A stretch of DNA of 64,000 bases from an uncultured candidate division Zixibacteria bacterium. Lineage in GTDB: Bacteria > Zixibacteria > MSB-5A5 > GN15 > PGXB01. Positions 25,588 to 34,650 of this stretch are shown here, piece by piece (within the stretch, counting starts at the first letter, position 1; every line of letters begins with the position of its first letter). The notes under the pieces were generated by a model. That model made no database searches. It worked only from the letters and a program-made list of their open reading frames with translations, and was not told the origin of the DNA. The translations under genes and the position numbers were made by a program. The stretch spans positions 1-64,000 of the forward strand of contig CALAMC010000111.1 of NCBI GenBank assembly GCA_937925655.1, in the 5' to 3' direction.

Positions 25588-27779
25588 AAAAGTTTTTATA
25601 TATCATATTGTCGATCGTGATGCTGGCCATCGCGGCCAGAGGCAACGATGTGTCGGGCTGGACAACGGTCACATCGGCCCGCGAGGTGCGCTATCTCGGC
25701 CATTTCAACGATACGATCCAGGTTGTTTCTTCGGGCGGGTGGCTGAAAATCGACCCGATCACGACCGGAGTCGTTAAGGTCACCAATACCGATGGACTTG
25801 GCACGAACGATTTGCATTACCTACTGCGGGATACGGAGGGAACGGTTTGGTTGGCGGGGTACGGCCGGCTGGTGCGGTATCGTGACGGCGTCTATACTCC
25901 TTTTTTGTTTTATGACCGGGACAATAATTTATTGACATTGTACTGTTTGGCCGACGATGGTGATTATCTCTGGGCGGGGACGTCTATCGGTCTGGCCCTG
26001 TTTTCCAAGGTAAAGTACGGCGGACAAATCGAGGATTTTTATTATCGTTTCGGAGATATCGATCCGGAATCGGAAGTGTATGACATCGAGCTTTCGGGCG
26101 ATTCCATCTGGCTGGCCACGTCGGGCGGGTTGGCGACGGCGGACCGGTCCGACCCACGGCTTTTGAAATCATTCGCCAGCTGGAATTCTTTCAAGCGCGA
26201 TAAGTACTTTGAGTTGGCGGTGGACCAGATGACGGCGGTGCATATATTCCGCGATACCATTTTTGTCGGCAACACCCGCAATGCCTTTAAATTGAGAATC
26301 GATGGAGCCGATACGTCCTTTGTCGAAATCCCGACTCGCGAACCCAGTGAAATCAGACAGTTTAACACATGCGGCGACAGTTTGTATATCTATGCCAATG
26401 ACGGGTTTTATATTTATCGTTCAGGCGGTATAGTCTGGAACAATACTCCTTCCATTCCTACCAATAATTTTACGGCCGGCCTGGTCATAGATGGCGTGCA
26501 CTGGGCGGGTACAGCGGGTGAAGGCGTTTACTTCGGCGGGACGGCAGGTTATGAAAACATAGACGACGGCGGTCTTCCCGGAAACTATGTCAGCGCCCTG
26601 GCGGCTTCGGGCGGGGTTGACGTCGGGGGGGGCTTTTATTACAACGGATCGGGGTGGTACGACGGCGATAAATGGAGCGATATCGACATGCTGTCGAACC
26701 ACTGGGTGACGTCGGCGATATACGATAATCAGGGTCGACTCTGGCTGGGGCAATGGGGAGGGGGACTTAATCTGGTGACGTCATCCGGCCTGGTGAATTT
26801 CGACGAAAACAATTCCAGTTTGCGCGGGGTATCGGAAGGACCGTTCTACGTGGTCGTATATGATATGGCGGTTGACGGTAATTACATGTTTATGACCAAT
26901 TATCGGGCACTGGACGGCAACCCGGTGTCCGTGGTGGACCTGTCCGATCCGTTCGACGCCGATCGCTGGATATCGTTCGGACTGGCCGACGGCATAATGA
27001 CCGACCGGGTGTTGAATATCGACGCCCGCGACGGAGTTTTCGTGATCGGGACGGAAAACAGCGGCGTTTACTATTATTATTACGGTGCGAACCCGTTCAA
27101 TAAATCCGACGACTCGGTCGTCAACATGCGCGAGGACAACCGCTGGCTCGGGGCCAATACCGTTCTCGATGTCAATCTCGATCATAACGGAGTGCTCCGC
27201 GTGGGAACGACGGCCGGGATGTCGTACTATGACTCCGGGATCGACCGCTTTCGCACCGTGTCTCTTCCGCTCGGATTCGGTCCGGCCGTTTATGAAATCG
27301 CCGTCGATGGCCGCAATTTCGTCTGGATGGGTGCGCTCAACGGACTGGGTCGGCAGAATCCGATCACCGGCGAAGTCGATGTTTTCACGACGCTGAATTC
27401 CGGCCTGACCGGCGACCAGGTGACGGCTCTGGCGATCAACGGCCATACGGGTGACACCTGGATCGGGACGTCGGCGGGTCTGTCGGTAAAGAAGTCTGAA
27501 TTCGGACCGATCACGTCGGACATCGATAATGTCATCGCCTTTCCCAATCCGTTCGTGATCGACGGCGTTTCCGATAATCTGAAATTCAACTTTGACGGCA
27601 AGGCGACGGTGCATATTTATACCGTCAACGGTGACCTGGTGCGCGTAATGGATATCAATGAAAACTGGAACGGGAAAAACCAGCAGGGCAAGGATGTCGC
27701 GGCCGGAGTCTACCTGTTCGTTCTGACCGGAGCGGATGGATCGGTGGGGCGGGGCAAAATTCTTTTGATTCGCAGATGA
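25584..27779 (+). CDS. Exported propeller protein with sorting-like C-terminus
   Basis: 731 residues. Signal peptide (MKKFLYIILSIVMLAIAARG). The body is built of repeated beta-propeller blades like the two-component-regulator propeller repeat (DLHYLLRDTEGTVWLAGYG, TSAIYDNQGRLWLGQWG, VTALAINGHTGDTWIGTS). The last 80 residues (AFPNPFVI, VHIYTVNGDLVRVMD, GKDVAAGVYLFVL) form a FlgD-like/T9SS-type C-terminal domain. It is therefore probably delivered to or across the outer membrane. The exact function is unknown; position between lnt and glycosyltransferases suggests an envelope role. Coupled by ATGA overlaps on both sides. Confidence 0.8.
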   Translation: MKKFLYIILSIVMLAIAARGNDVSGWTTVTSAREVRYLGHFNDTIQVVSSGGWLKIDPITTGVVKVTNTDGLGTNDLHYLLRDTEGTVWLAGYGRLVRYRDGVYTPFLFYDRDNNLLTLYCLADDGDYLWAGTSIGLALFSKVKYGGQIEDFYYRFGDIDPESEVYDIELSGDSIWLATSGGLATADRSDPRLLKSFASWNSFKRDKYFELAVDQMTAVHIFRDTIFVGNTRNAFKLRIDGADTSFVEIPTREPSEIRQFNTCGDSLYIYANDGFYIYRSGGIVWNNTPSIPTNNFTAGLVIDGVHWAGTAGEGVYFGGTAGYENIDDGGLPGNYVSALAASGGVDVGGGFYYNGSGWYDGDKWSDIDMLSNHWVTSAIYDNQGRLWLGQWGGGLNLVTSSGLVNFDENNSSLRGVSEGPFYVVVYDMAVDGNYMFMTNYRALDGNPVSVVDLSDPFDADRWISFGLADGIMTDRVLNIDARDGVFVIGTENSGVYYYYYGANPFNKSDDSVVNMREDNRWLGANTVLDVNLDHNGVLRVGTTAGMSYYDSGIDRFRTVSLPLGFGPAVYEIAVDGRNFVWMGALNGLGRQNPITGEVDVFTTLNSGLTGDQVTALAINGHTGDTWIGTSAGLSVKKSEFGPITSDIDNVIAFPNPFVIDGVSDNLKFNFDGKATVHIYTVNGDLVRVMDINENWNGKNQQGKDVAAGVYLFVLTGADGSVGRGKILLIRR

Positions 27780-28717
27780 TTTCGTTCAAGATATATTCGG
27801 GGGAGACATTGCCCCGGGCGAAATGGGACGTCCTGGCGGAAAAATCGTTGTTTGCTTCGCCGGAATTCGCGGCCTGCTGGCAGAGTCGGAGTTTGCGCCC
27901 GATATTTTTCGCGCTCGAGGATAATAATCGCATTTTGGCGGGTATGTCCGGCGTCGTCAGCGGCGGACGGCTCATGCCGCGTTTTGAATCGATGATCGAT
28001 GGTCTCGATGGCGGGGTTATCACACCCGAAAATGATGAAACGGCCGCGAATCAGTTGTACAATTACGCTTTCGAACACTTCCGCCGTCACCGATTTTTCC
28101 GGGCGTCGATACACAATCCGCAATGGGAAATCAGCCAGCCGGGATTTAAAAAGAGTACTCGCCTGACGCATATTATTGACTTGACCGATGCCGATGGTAG
28201 ACGCGATTCCAAAATCGGGGAGCACGTCCGGACCGGTCAAAGACGAGGCGCGAAGGTGAGGATTTTTGACAATCCGGAATGGCTGAAGGAATTTTATACG
28301 CTGGTGGTCCTGACCGCCCGGCGCCATGGTACAAAACCGCGTTATAATCACGTTGTTTTTGAACGACTGTATGAATTGTCGCGGGTCGATAAACGGATTA
28401 TCTGGATTGGAGTTTTTTACGATAATAAACTGATAGCTTCGAGAATAAGCTTCGTTCTGAAGTCACGCATAATCAACTGGCAGAGTTTTTCGGATAGAGA
28501 GTACGGGCAATTTAAGGCCAGCTATTTAATGATGGACTATATTATCGGCAAAGCTCGTTCATCCGGAATAGGTGAAGTCGATTTGGGCAGTTCGCCGGAC
28601 GACGCGGAAGGTTTGATAGATTTTAAAAGGCGCTGGGGCGGACGCGAGGAGATCGTGCCGTCATACACGTACTACAGCACTCCGGGAGCATGGTATTATC
28701 GATGGAAAAACCGCTAA
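27776..28717 (+). CDS. FemAB/BioF2-like GNAT acyltransferase
   Basis: 313 residues, no membrane segment. Pattern of the FemAB-like, BioF2-type acetyltransferase fold: WDVLAEKSLFASPEFAACW near the start, a mid-domain transition, then HGTKPRYNHVVFERL, VFYDNKLIASRISF and EVDLGSSPDDAEGLIDFKRRWGG. Such proteins add amino acyl or acetyl groups to peptidoglycan, exopolysaccharide or sugar nucleotides. The substrate is not evident, but three glycosyltransferase genes follow, so modification of a surface glycan is likely. It overlaps the propeller gene by 4 bases. Confidence 0.75.
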   Translation: MISFKIYSGETLPRAKWDVLAEKSLFASPEFAACWQSRSLRPIFFALEDNNRILAGMSGVVSGGRLMPRFESMIDGLDGGVITPENDETAANQLYNYAFEHFRRHRFFRASIHNPQWEISQPGFKKSTRLTHIIDLTDADGRRDSKIGEHVRTGQRRGAKVRIFDNPEWLKEFYTLVVLTARRHGTKPRYNHVVFERLYELSRVDKRIIWIGVFYDNKLIASRISFVLKSRIINWQSFSDREYGQFKASYLMMDYIIGKARSSGIGEVDLGSSPDDAEGLIDFKRRWGGREEIVPSYTYYSTPGAWYYRWKNR

Positions 28718-29781
28718 ACATATTGCTTCTGGCCGACGGCCGCTCGGTGCATACCGAGCGTTATGCCACCGCGCTCCGGGAACGAGGGATGACGGTATGG
28801 GTGGCGTCGCTCGAACCGGGAGATATGGTCGATATTCCGCTGAAAGGAAAATTGGGAATTGCGGGACTGGATTATGTTTTCATCGCCGGTCAGCTTTCGG
28901 AAATTGTGAAAAAGCACGGGATCGATATTGTCGATGCGCACAGCGCATCGGGCTACGGCTTTTCGGCGGCCGTGTCCCGTGTCTGGAAAACGGCACCGCT
29001 GGTATTGCACTGTCTCGGTTCGGATATTCTGATATCGGCACGCAAGTCGGCTATACATTTGGCCCGCGTGAGGACGTCGCTGGGGCGGGCGGCGGTCGTA
29101 TTTTCCGACTCGGAGTATATGTCATCGAAAATCCGGGAGATCGATTCGGACGCGAACATTAAAATTAAGTACTGGGGTGCGGAAAAGGCAGTGTTCGATG
29201 TTTATCATCGAAAGAGTGAATGGAATTTCGTGAAGCGGGCGGTCATCGATATTCTCGTCCCGCGCCCGCAGGAAGAAGTGTACAATAACGAAGTGATTAT
29301 CGAGGCGTTGTCCGATTTCGTTTCACAGCGCCGGATCACTCTCACGTTTCCCAACTGGGGAACTCGTCTTGAAGGCTTCGAGGCCCTGGTGCGAGGCAGA
29401 TTCAATAGCGGGCAGGTACGCTTCTATGACAGGCTGTCGAGACCGGCGTACCCGGAATTTCTTTCGGGGTTCGATGTTTACTTGTCGGCCTCGCGGTCGG
29501 ATTCATCGCCGGCGTCGCTTATCGAAGCCATGGCCGCCGGGCTGTTTCCGATTGTCGGTGATATTGACGGGGTCAAGGAATGGATGGACGATAAATCGGG
29601 TTTGATGTTCGATACAACCAGCGCCGCATCGCTAAAGCAGGCTTTCGAAAAGTTATTGTCAGGACAGGTCGAGCCGGAAAAGATCATTCAAGGTAACCGG
29701 GAAAAGGCCGAACGGCGGGGACACTTCGAGGATGGCATCGAAACGACTATCAAAATTATGCAGGAACTGCATCATGTCTGA
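28702..29781 (+). CDS. Glycosyltransferase, GT4-like
   Basis: About 359 residues. GT-B fold: an N-terminal LNILLLADGRSVHTERYA strand and loop, central domain change near residue 180, and the C-terminal nucleotide-sugar motif SPASLIEAMAAGLFPIVGD with the E-x7-E type acidic pair of GT4 enzymes. Transfers a sugar to a glycan or lipid acceptor, substrate unknown. ATG 28702 is preferred to 28690 because a GGGAG lies only 1 base before the latter. Overlaps the acyltransferase gene by 16 bases. Confidence 0.82.
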   Translation: MEKPLNILLLADGRSVHTERYATALRERGMTVWVASLEPGDMVDIPLKGKLGIAGLDYVFIAGQLSEIVKKHGIDIVDAHSASGYGFSAAVSRVWKTAPLVLHCLGSDILISARKSAIHLARVRTSLGRAAVVFSDSEYMSSKIREIDSDANIKIKYWGAEKAVFDVYHRKSEWNFVKRAVIDILVPRPQEEVYNNEVIIEALSDFVSQRRITLTFPNWGTRLEGFEALVRGRFNSGQVRFYDRLSRPAYPEFLSGFDVYLSASRSDSSPASLIEAMAAGLFPIVGDIDGVKEWMDDKSGLMFDTTSAASLKQAFEKLLSGQVEPEKIIQGNREKAERRGHFEDGIETTIKIMQELHHV

Positions 29782-31021
29782 TGCGACCATAAAGGTGTTG
29801 CTGGTTGCCTATCATTTTCCGCCGCTGGGACTGGGGGGAGTTGGCCGGGCGCTGGCGCTTTTCAAGTATCCGGGGCAGTTCGGCGTCAAGGTGTTCGTGC
29901 TGACGGTCAAGGATATCGTTTATCCGGAATATGACCATAGCCTGCTGAAAGGACTGGATTCGTCGCGCGTGATACGTTCCGGTTCGTGCGATCCATCGCG
30001 GCTGATGCATTTATTCGGTGTACGCAAGGGGCCCCGGTCCGACATGGGCGATTTCTCGGCGGGGATATTATGCCGTCCGGATTACAAGCGGGGCTGGAAT
30101 CCGTTCGCTTATCATAAGGCGTGTTCCATTATTAAAAATCACGGTATCGATTGCATCATTACGACCTCGCCGCCGCCGTCATCGCATTTGATCGGGCTTA
30201 AATTGCGGGACAAATACCGGCTCCCGTGGATCGCCGATTTCCGGGATTTGTGGTATTCGCTGCCGATTGAAAAAGTATATAAGTATCGGGGACAAGTCGA
30301 ATATGCCCGAAAGTTGAAGAAATCGGTTGTCGATACAGCCGATGAAATCGTTGGAGTCAATAAAAGCATACTATCATATCTCGGTCGGGGAGAATTGATT
30401 TATAATGCCGCCGATGACGGCGTGATTGATTTCTGGAAAAATGAGCCGCAGACCGGTGAAGATAATTTCTTAATAGGGATACTGGGGAGCATCAGCCGAT
30501 TAACCCCGATTGAACCGCTTTTTAAAATATTGAGGGCAGTCATCGAAAAAGACGCGACCCTGAAAGACAAAATCAGAATAATGCATGCCGGGAAGTGTAA
30601 TTCCGAGGAGGTCATGGCCGCGGCTTGCAAGTACGGTCTTGCGGATAATATCACGTTGCACGGTTACCTGCCGAAACAAACGGCCATTCAATCACTGGCC
30701 GGGGCGAATCTGCTGTATATTGCCGTTCAGGATATCGAAAATTATCATATTCTTCCGGGCCGGATATTCGATATGCTGGTTTCGGGCAAGCCGATCCTGG
30801 CGGTGGCGCATCCCGATTCCGACCTGGCCGGAATTGCGGGAAATCATCCGAAAAATATCGTCGCAGATTATGACGATATTGATATGGCCGGGGAACGGTT
30901 GGCTTCATTAATCGATAATCCGGGAGAGTTCTCCGAGATCGGTGATGTGCGGCAGTACACCGCCTCCGTCATGGCGCACAAATATGCCGCCGTTATCAGG
31001 CGCGTGATAGAAAATAAATAG
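29774..31021 (+). CDS. Glycosyltransferase, GT4-like (second)
   Basis: About 415 residues. The N-terminus VLLVAYHFPPLGLGGVGRALAL is the usual start of WbuB/GT4-type enzymes; a middle IITTSPPPSSHLIGLKL block and a C-terminal GRIFDMLVSGKPILAVAHPDSDLA sugar-nucleotide site follow. Acceptor and donor are unknown. ATG 29774 is chosen, with AGGA just upstream and an 8-base overlap with the previous stop; an in-frame ATG at 29732 adds 14 unconserved residues. Confidence 0.82.
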   Translation: MSDATIKVLLVAYHFPPLGLGGVGRALALFKYPGQFGVKVFVLTVKDIVYPEYDHSLLKGLDSSRVIRSGSCDPSRLMHLFGVRKGPRSDMGDFSAGILCRPDYKRGWNPFAYHKACSIIKNHGIDCIITTSPPPSSHLIGLKLRDKYRLPWIADFRDLWYSLPIEKVYKYRGQVEYARKLKKSVVDTADEIVGVNKSILSYLGRGELIYNAADDGVIDFWKNEPQTGEDNFLIGILGSISRLTPIEPLFKILRAVIEKDATLKDKIRIMHAGKCNSEEVMAAACKYGLADNITLHGYLPKQTAIQSLAGANLLYIAVQDIENYHILPGRIFDMLVSGKPILAVAHPDSDLAGIAGNHPKNIVADYDDIDMAGERLASLIDNPGEFSEIGDVRQYTASVMAHKYAAVIRRVIENK

Positions 31022-31023
31022 AA

Positions 31024-31881
31024 ATGCAGTATTCGATCGTTATTATAAGCTTTAACGGGCGGGAGTATATCGCCGATTGCCTGAAGTCGGTGCAGGAATC
31101 TCTGGCAGGCGAGTTATATGAAATAATCGTGGTCGACAACGGGTCTTCCGATGGAACTCTTGAAATTGTCAAATCGGATTTTCCGGCCGTGACGGTTATC
31201 GAGAATTCAGGCAATTTGGGTTTCGCGGTCGCGGTCAATCAGGGCATAGAAAGAAGCCGGGGGGAATATATATTTATTTTAAATCAGGATACGCGGGTGC
31301 AAAGCCGAGCCATCGTGAAACTGGCCGAACGTATGGAGCGAGATAGTACTATCGGGAGTATCGGGCCGAAGCTGGTCGGTTTCGATGGAAAACCACAAAG
31401 CTCATGTCGGGCGTTCCCGCATTATCGACACCTGCTTTTCGAATATACCGGTTTGGCGTATATGTTCCCGCACTCACGGCTATTCGGATCGTGGCGAATG
31501 GGCTGGTTTGACCATAACGATGAACGCGAGGTGGACCAGCCGATGGGGGCGGCGCTGTTGGTAAGACGGGGAATCATCGAAAAGATTGGCCCATTTGACG
31601 AACAATTTCGGATATTTTTCAATGACGTCGATTTCTGCCGCAGGATAAAGGAAACGGGATATAAAAACTGGTTTTATCCCGAAGCCATCATTGAGCATTA
31701 CGGCGGCGGGAGTATTAGAAAAAACCGTCCGGCCATGATTCTGGAATCGCACCGGGCGATGAGATTGTACTTAAAAAAATACAGCAGGACTTTCACGGAG
31801 AAAGGTCTGCTGTTGATCTGGACACCGCTTTTATTAATCGGCGGTCATATCCGGGCGGCTGTCGCCGCTTTGCGGAAGTAA
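31024..31881 (+). CDS. GT2-family glycosyltransferase, rhamnosyltransferase-like
   Basis: 285 residues, GT-A fold. YSIVIISFNGREYIADCL, EIIVVDNGSSDGT (nucleotide binding), NLGFAVAVNQG, FILNQDTRV (DxD-type) and a late FFNDVDFCRRIKETGYKN, the pattern of WbbL-like rhamnosyltransferases. It is the last gene of the run from purM and meets the convergent C25 peptidase gene 2 bases on. With the two preceding enzymes it could assemble an O-antigen- or exopolysaccharide-type glycan. Confidence 0.87.
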   Translation: MQYSIVIISFNGREYIADCLKSVQESLAGELYEIIVVDNGSSDGTLEIVKSDFPAVTVIENSGNLGFAVAVNQGIERSRGEYIFILNQDTRVQSRAIVKLAERMERDSTIGSIGPKLVGFDGKPQSSCRAFPHYRHLLFEYTGLAYMFPHSRLFGSWRMGWFDHNDEREVDQPMGAALLVRRGIIEKIGPFDEQFRIFFNDVDFCRRIKETGYKNWFYPEAIIEHYGGGSIRKNRPAMILESHRAMRLYLKKYSRTFTEKGLLLIWTPLLLIGGHIRAAVAALRK

Positions 31882-31883
31882 AT

Positions 31884-34226
31884 TTATCTTAATAGAACCA
31901 TTTTTCGGGTCTGGCTGTGCTCGCCGGCCGTCAGGCGATAAAAGTAAATTCCCGAGGCAATCGGCCGTTCGGTTTCACGGGTGCCGTCCCACGTAATAAT
32001 GTGCGATCCGGCCGCCTGATCGCTCATGGTTTCAGCCCAGACACGTTGACCGAGAATATTAAAAACTTCGAGAACGACGTCGGAGCGCATGGGCAGAGTA
32101 TAGGGTATAGTGGTGGTTGGATTGAAGGGATTGGGATAATTCTGCTCAAGGCGGAATTCATCGGGTAAATTGATATTATCGTCTTCATCATTATCCAGTA
32201 CGAGCGAGGGTGTTATTATATCCTGCGCGACCGTGAAGCCGTCCTTGACGACGGTCAGGCAGTAACCATCGATATTGACGAATGGCTCGGAGAAATAATA
32301 GCGGCCGAGTTCGTCGGTGACGCCTTCTTCGATGATAATATCGTCATTGGATAATACCACGGCTGCGTTCGGAATCGGGTTTTTGGTTCGTCCCGATTTG
32401 ATGATGATCTTGTCGAACTGCAGGGGGTCGATATTTATCTCAAGATAATCGGGCCGTTCGAGATACATTTTCAAAGTCGGGTCGCCATAGTAATTTTGCC
32501 CATAGATGAGATCGCGATAGTACGGGTAATCCAGCCAGGAGAGATACATGGCGGTGACCGGACTGCCGTCGGCGTCACCGAACAGGTGCTCGGTGAAAGA
32601 GCGCTCCAGAAGGTAGCTGGAGTAAACCCAGCCCCAGCGGGTATTGGCCACCATGCCGACCGCCCCGGAATGAGGAAGTCCGATGATTCGCTCGACGAAC
32701 GACCAGCCGGTGGGTTGGCCGCCGATGGAATCGAGGTCGAATCCGCCCATGTTGCAGGCCAACGAATAGTAAACCGAGGTTTTGCTGTTGGCCTCAAGGT
32801 CGAAAAGCGATCCCTGACCGCCGGTCTGAAGGGTCGACAATATATAGGATGCCGGCCATTCGGCGTAATTGGCCGAGCGCACCATGAAGCCATCGGACCG
32901 TCCATGGGCAAGGATATGAATAAGGCCAAACCCGTCGGCGATACGGTCGATGCCTTCCGGGCCGCCCGGGCTGGTCGGGCTGGGGTGATTGCCGGAGGGA
33001 AATTCCACGCCGGTGGTCGTATCGATTTCGAAACCGGCTGGAATCTGTGCTGCGATGACTTTATGCTGGCCGCCGCTGGGATAATCGCGCATTTGGTCGG
33101 CGGTGAAAAAAAGCGATCTGGCCAGATAGTCATAGTCACCATTTCCGGGATCGGTGTAATAGGCGATCAGCTTGGCAACATAGTTGGCGGCCAAAGTGTC
33201 GGTGGCAACCGGCGCGCGGCCGACCTTAAGTTCCGGGATGAAATTGGGCCGGTCATGATCCGGTTCGCCATAAATACCGTCGCCGTCAAAGTCCCAGTCG
33301 CCGTCGGTGTCGGCATAGTACAAATCAGAGGGCATTAAATCATAAGGGTCGGATGGAGGTTGAGAAGTGTTATAATAATACAGATAGCGAACCGGGATGA
33401 GGTTGTCATCGCCGCCAAGAAGAACATATCGGCCGCCGGAATTATAAAAATCGATGAGGTAGTTTCGCAGTTTGGCGGCGTTATCGAGACCATCGTAGTA
33501 GGCATAGACCGAGTCGATCAATGCGATTTCGGTGACGGTGCCGGTCAAGCGTTTGAAGCGGGCCAGAGTATTAAAGGCGGTGTCGAGCGCCGGGGTGGTG
33601 ACGATTATATACTCGCAGCCCAGCGGCGGACCGGTGGAACTTGACGTGTAGGATGAAACGGCCCGGACATTTTTCTCCGTCCGGGTAAGCCGGGTTCGAA
33701 TGAATTCCGAGGCGTCAACCGGGCCAATGGCCCCCGGAAGGTGCAACTCGATATGATGATTGAAGACCAACATTCCGGTAGCGCTTGCGGTCACCGGAAG
33801 AAGCGTCAGGCGCAGATAATTGCGGTCGTTGTCTTTTATTATTTCCGATTCATATATTACGCTGGAAATGTCGTTATTCGGCATATCCGCCGGATAATGA
33901 CGGGGTTCTAAAGAAGTCATCGGCCTATCGAAACAGCGGATGTCCTCACCGATCCGACCGAGAAAAGTCCGTTCCAGAGCGGTAACACTAATTGCCACCG
34001 GATCCGGACAGCCGGATATCTCAAAATAGATTGTCTGAACCGGCAGGGAAAACCGGCCATTAATAGTCAGTCGATCGGTATTTTCCAGATTGAAATGATA
34101 ATCGCTATCGCTTCGCGAGAGGGCGGTGTCGGAATATTCGATGGTGTAAATTTCCGCCTGGGAAATCCCGGCAAAGACACCGAGCACAAGAATAAAATAT
34201 ATAAAATTTATGGCCCGTTTTTTCAT
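31884..34226 (-). CDS. Gingipain-type C25 cysteine peptidase with T9SS-style C-terminus
   Basis: 780 residues. Signal peptide (1-24), an N-terminal pro/accessory region, then a peptidase C25 domain (about 205-600) with the catalytic pair His441 (HILAHGRSDG) and Cys491 (YYSLACNMGG). A carboxypeptidase-regulatory-like beta-sandwich (about 605-685) and a final C-terminal sorting domain (690-780) follow: LEQNYPNPFNPTTTI, VVLEVFNILGQRV, ASGIYFYRL, RKMVLLR, as in type IX secretion substrates. It is predicted to be a secreted or surface endopeptidase. Single-gene unit, convergent with the glycosyltransferase operon. Confidence 0.9.
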   Translation of the reverse strand: MKKRAINFIYFILVLGVFAGISQAEIYTIEYSDTALSRSDSDYHFNLENTDRLTINGRFSLPVQTIYFEISGCPDPVAISVTALERTFLGRIGEDIRCFDRPMTSLEPRHYPADMPNNDISSVIYESEIIKDNDRNYLRLTLLPVTASATGMLVFNHHIELHLPGAIGPVDASEFIRTRLTRTEKNVRAVSSYTSSSTGPPLGCEYIIVTTPALDTAFNTLARFKRLTGTVTEIALIDSVYAYYDGLDNAAKLRNYLIDFYNSGGRYVLLGGDDNLIPVRYLYYYNTSQPPSDPYDLMPSDLYYADTDGDWDFDGDGIYGEPDHDRPNFIPELKVGRAPVATDTLAANYVAKLIAYYTDPGNGDYDYLARSLFFTADQMRDYPSGGQHKVIAAQIPAGFEIDTTTGVEFPSGNHPSPTSPGGPEGIDRIADGFGLIHILAHGRSDGFMVRSANYAEWPASYILSTLQTGGQGSLFDLEANSKTSVYYSLACNMGGFDLDSIGGQPTGWSFVERIIGLPHSGAVGMVANTRWGWVYSSYLLERSFTEHLFGDADGSPVTAMYLSWLDYPYYRDLIYGQNYYGDPTLKMYLERPDYLEINIDPLQFDKIIIKSGRTKNPIPNAAVVLSNDDIIIEEGVTDELGRYYFSEPFVNIDGYCLTVVKDGFTVAQDIITPSLVLDNDEDDNINLPDEFRLEQNYPNPFNPTTTIPYTLPMRSDVVLEVFNILGQRVWAETMSDQAAGSHIITWDGTRETERPIASGIYFYRLTAGEHSQTRKMVLLR

Positions 34227-34577
34227 CTTTAGCCTCCTTGTTTCAGCCTGAATCGAAGGAATATTTCTGCATGAGGCCTGCCCTGATGCCGGGCAAAAAT
34301 TATATATTCATATATGTGGGCTAAGACCTTAAAGCAACGGAGGATAGGTTTTAATGGGATCGGTTTTGGCAGGTGAGCAGAAATTATAATATTTTAAAAA
34401 TAATTGATTGTGTCCCACACATTATGGGTCAAAATTAAAGTTTTAATTCAAAGGCAGATATATAAGTCGCTATCAAAACCGTATGTAATGCAATTTCTTA
34501 CCCTAAATGATTTAAACAATTTCTTTTAGTTATTGTATTTTAAGGGGTTATAATGATAAAAATTTAAAAATTAGGCC
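34227..34577. other. A+T-rich intergenic region upstream of the dcw cluster
   Basis: About 350 bases between the divergent C25 peptidase and mraZ genes, strongly A+T-rich, with no plausible frame. It holds a CCCACAC/ATGGGT partial inverted repeat near 34410-34430, similar in outline to one at 21289-21310 upstream of the cupredoxin gene. Promoters for both flanking genes should lie here; only the mraZ one can be suggested with confidence. Confidence 0.5.
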
Positions 34578-34606
34578 TTGACTTTTTTAAAAAAAAGTGA
34601 ATTAAT
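34578..34606 (+). promoter_or_regulatory. Candidate promoter of the dcw cluster
   Basis: TTGACT (34578-34583), 17-base spacer, ATTAAT (34601-34606). The MraZ boxes begin at the end of the -10 element, the position expected for repression. Confidence 0.5.
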
Positions 34607-34642
34607 GGGGTTAATTATGGAATAAAGTGGAGTAAAGTGGGA
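34606..34642 (+). promoter_or_regulatory. MraZ-box repeats (autoregulatory operator)
   Basis: Four TGG-containing boxes start at 34606 (TGGGG), 34618 (TGGAA), 34628 (TGGAG) and 34638 (TGGGA). The last three are exactly 10 bases apart, with AAAG before the last two. MraZ binds direct TGGGN repeats spaced by 5 bases in proteobacteria and AAAGTG-type repeats in mollicutes; this array fits both descriptions. It overlaps the -10 box and the mraZ ribosome-binding site (GGGAG, 34639-34643). Confidence 0.7.
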
Positions 34643-34650
34643 GAATCTTG

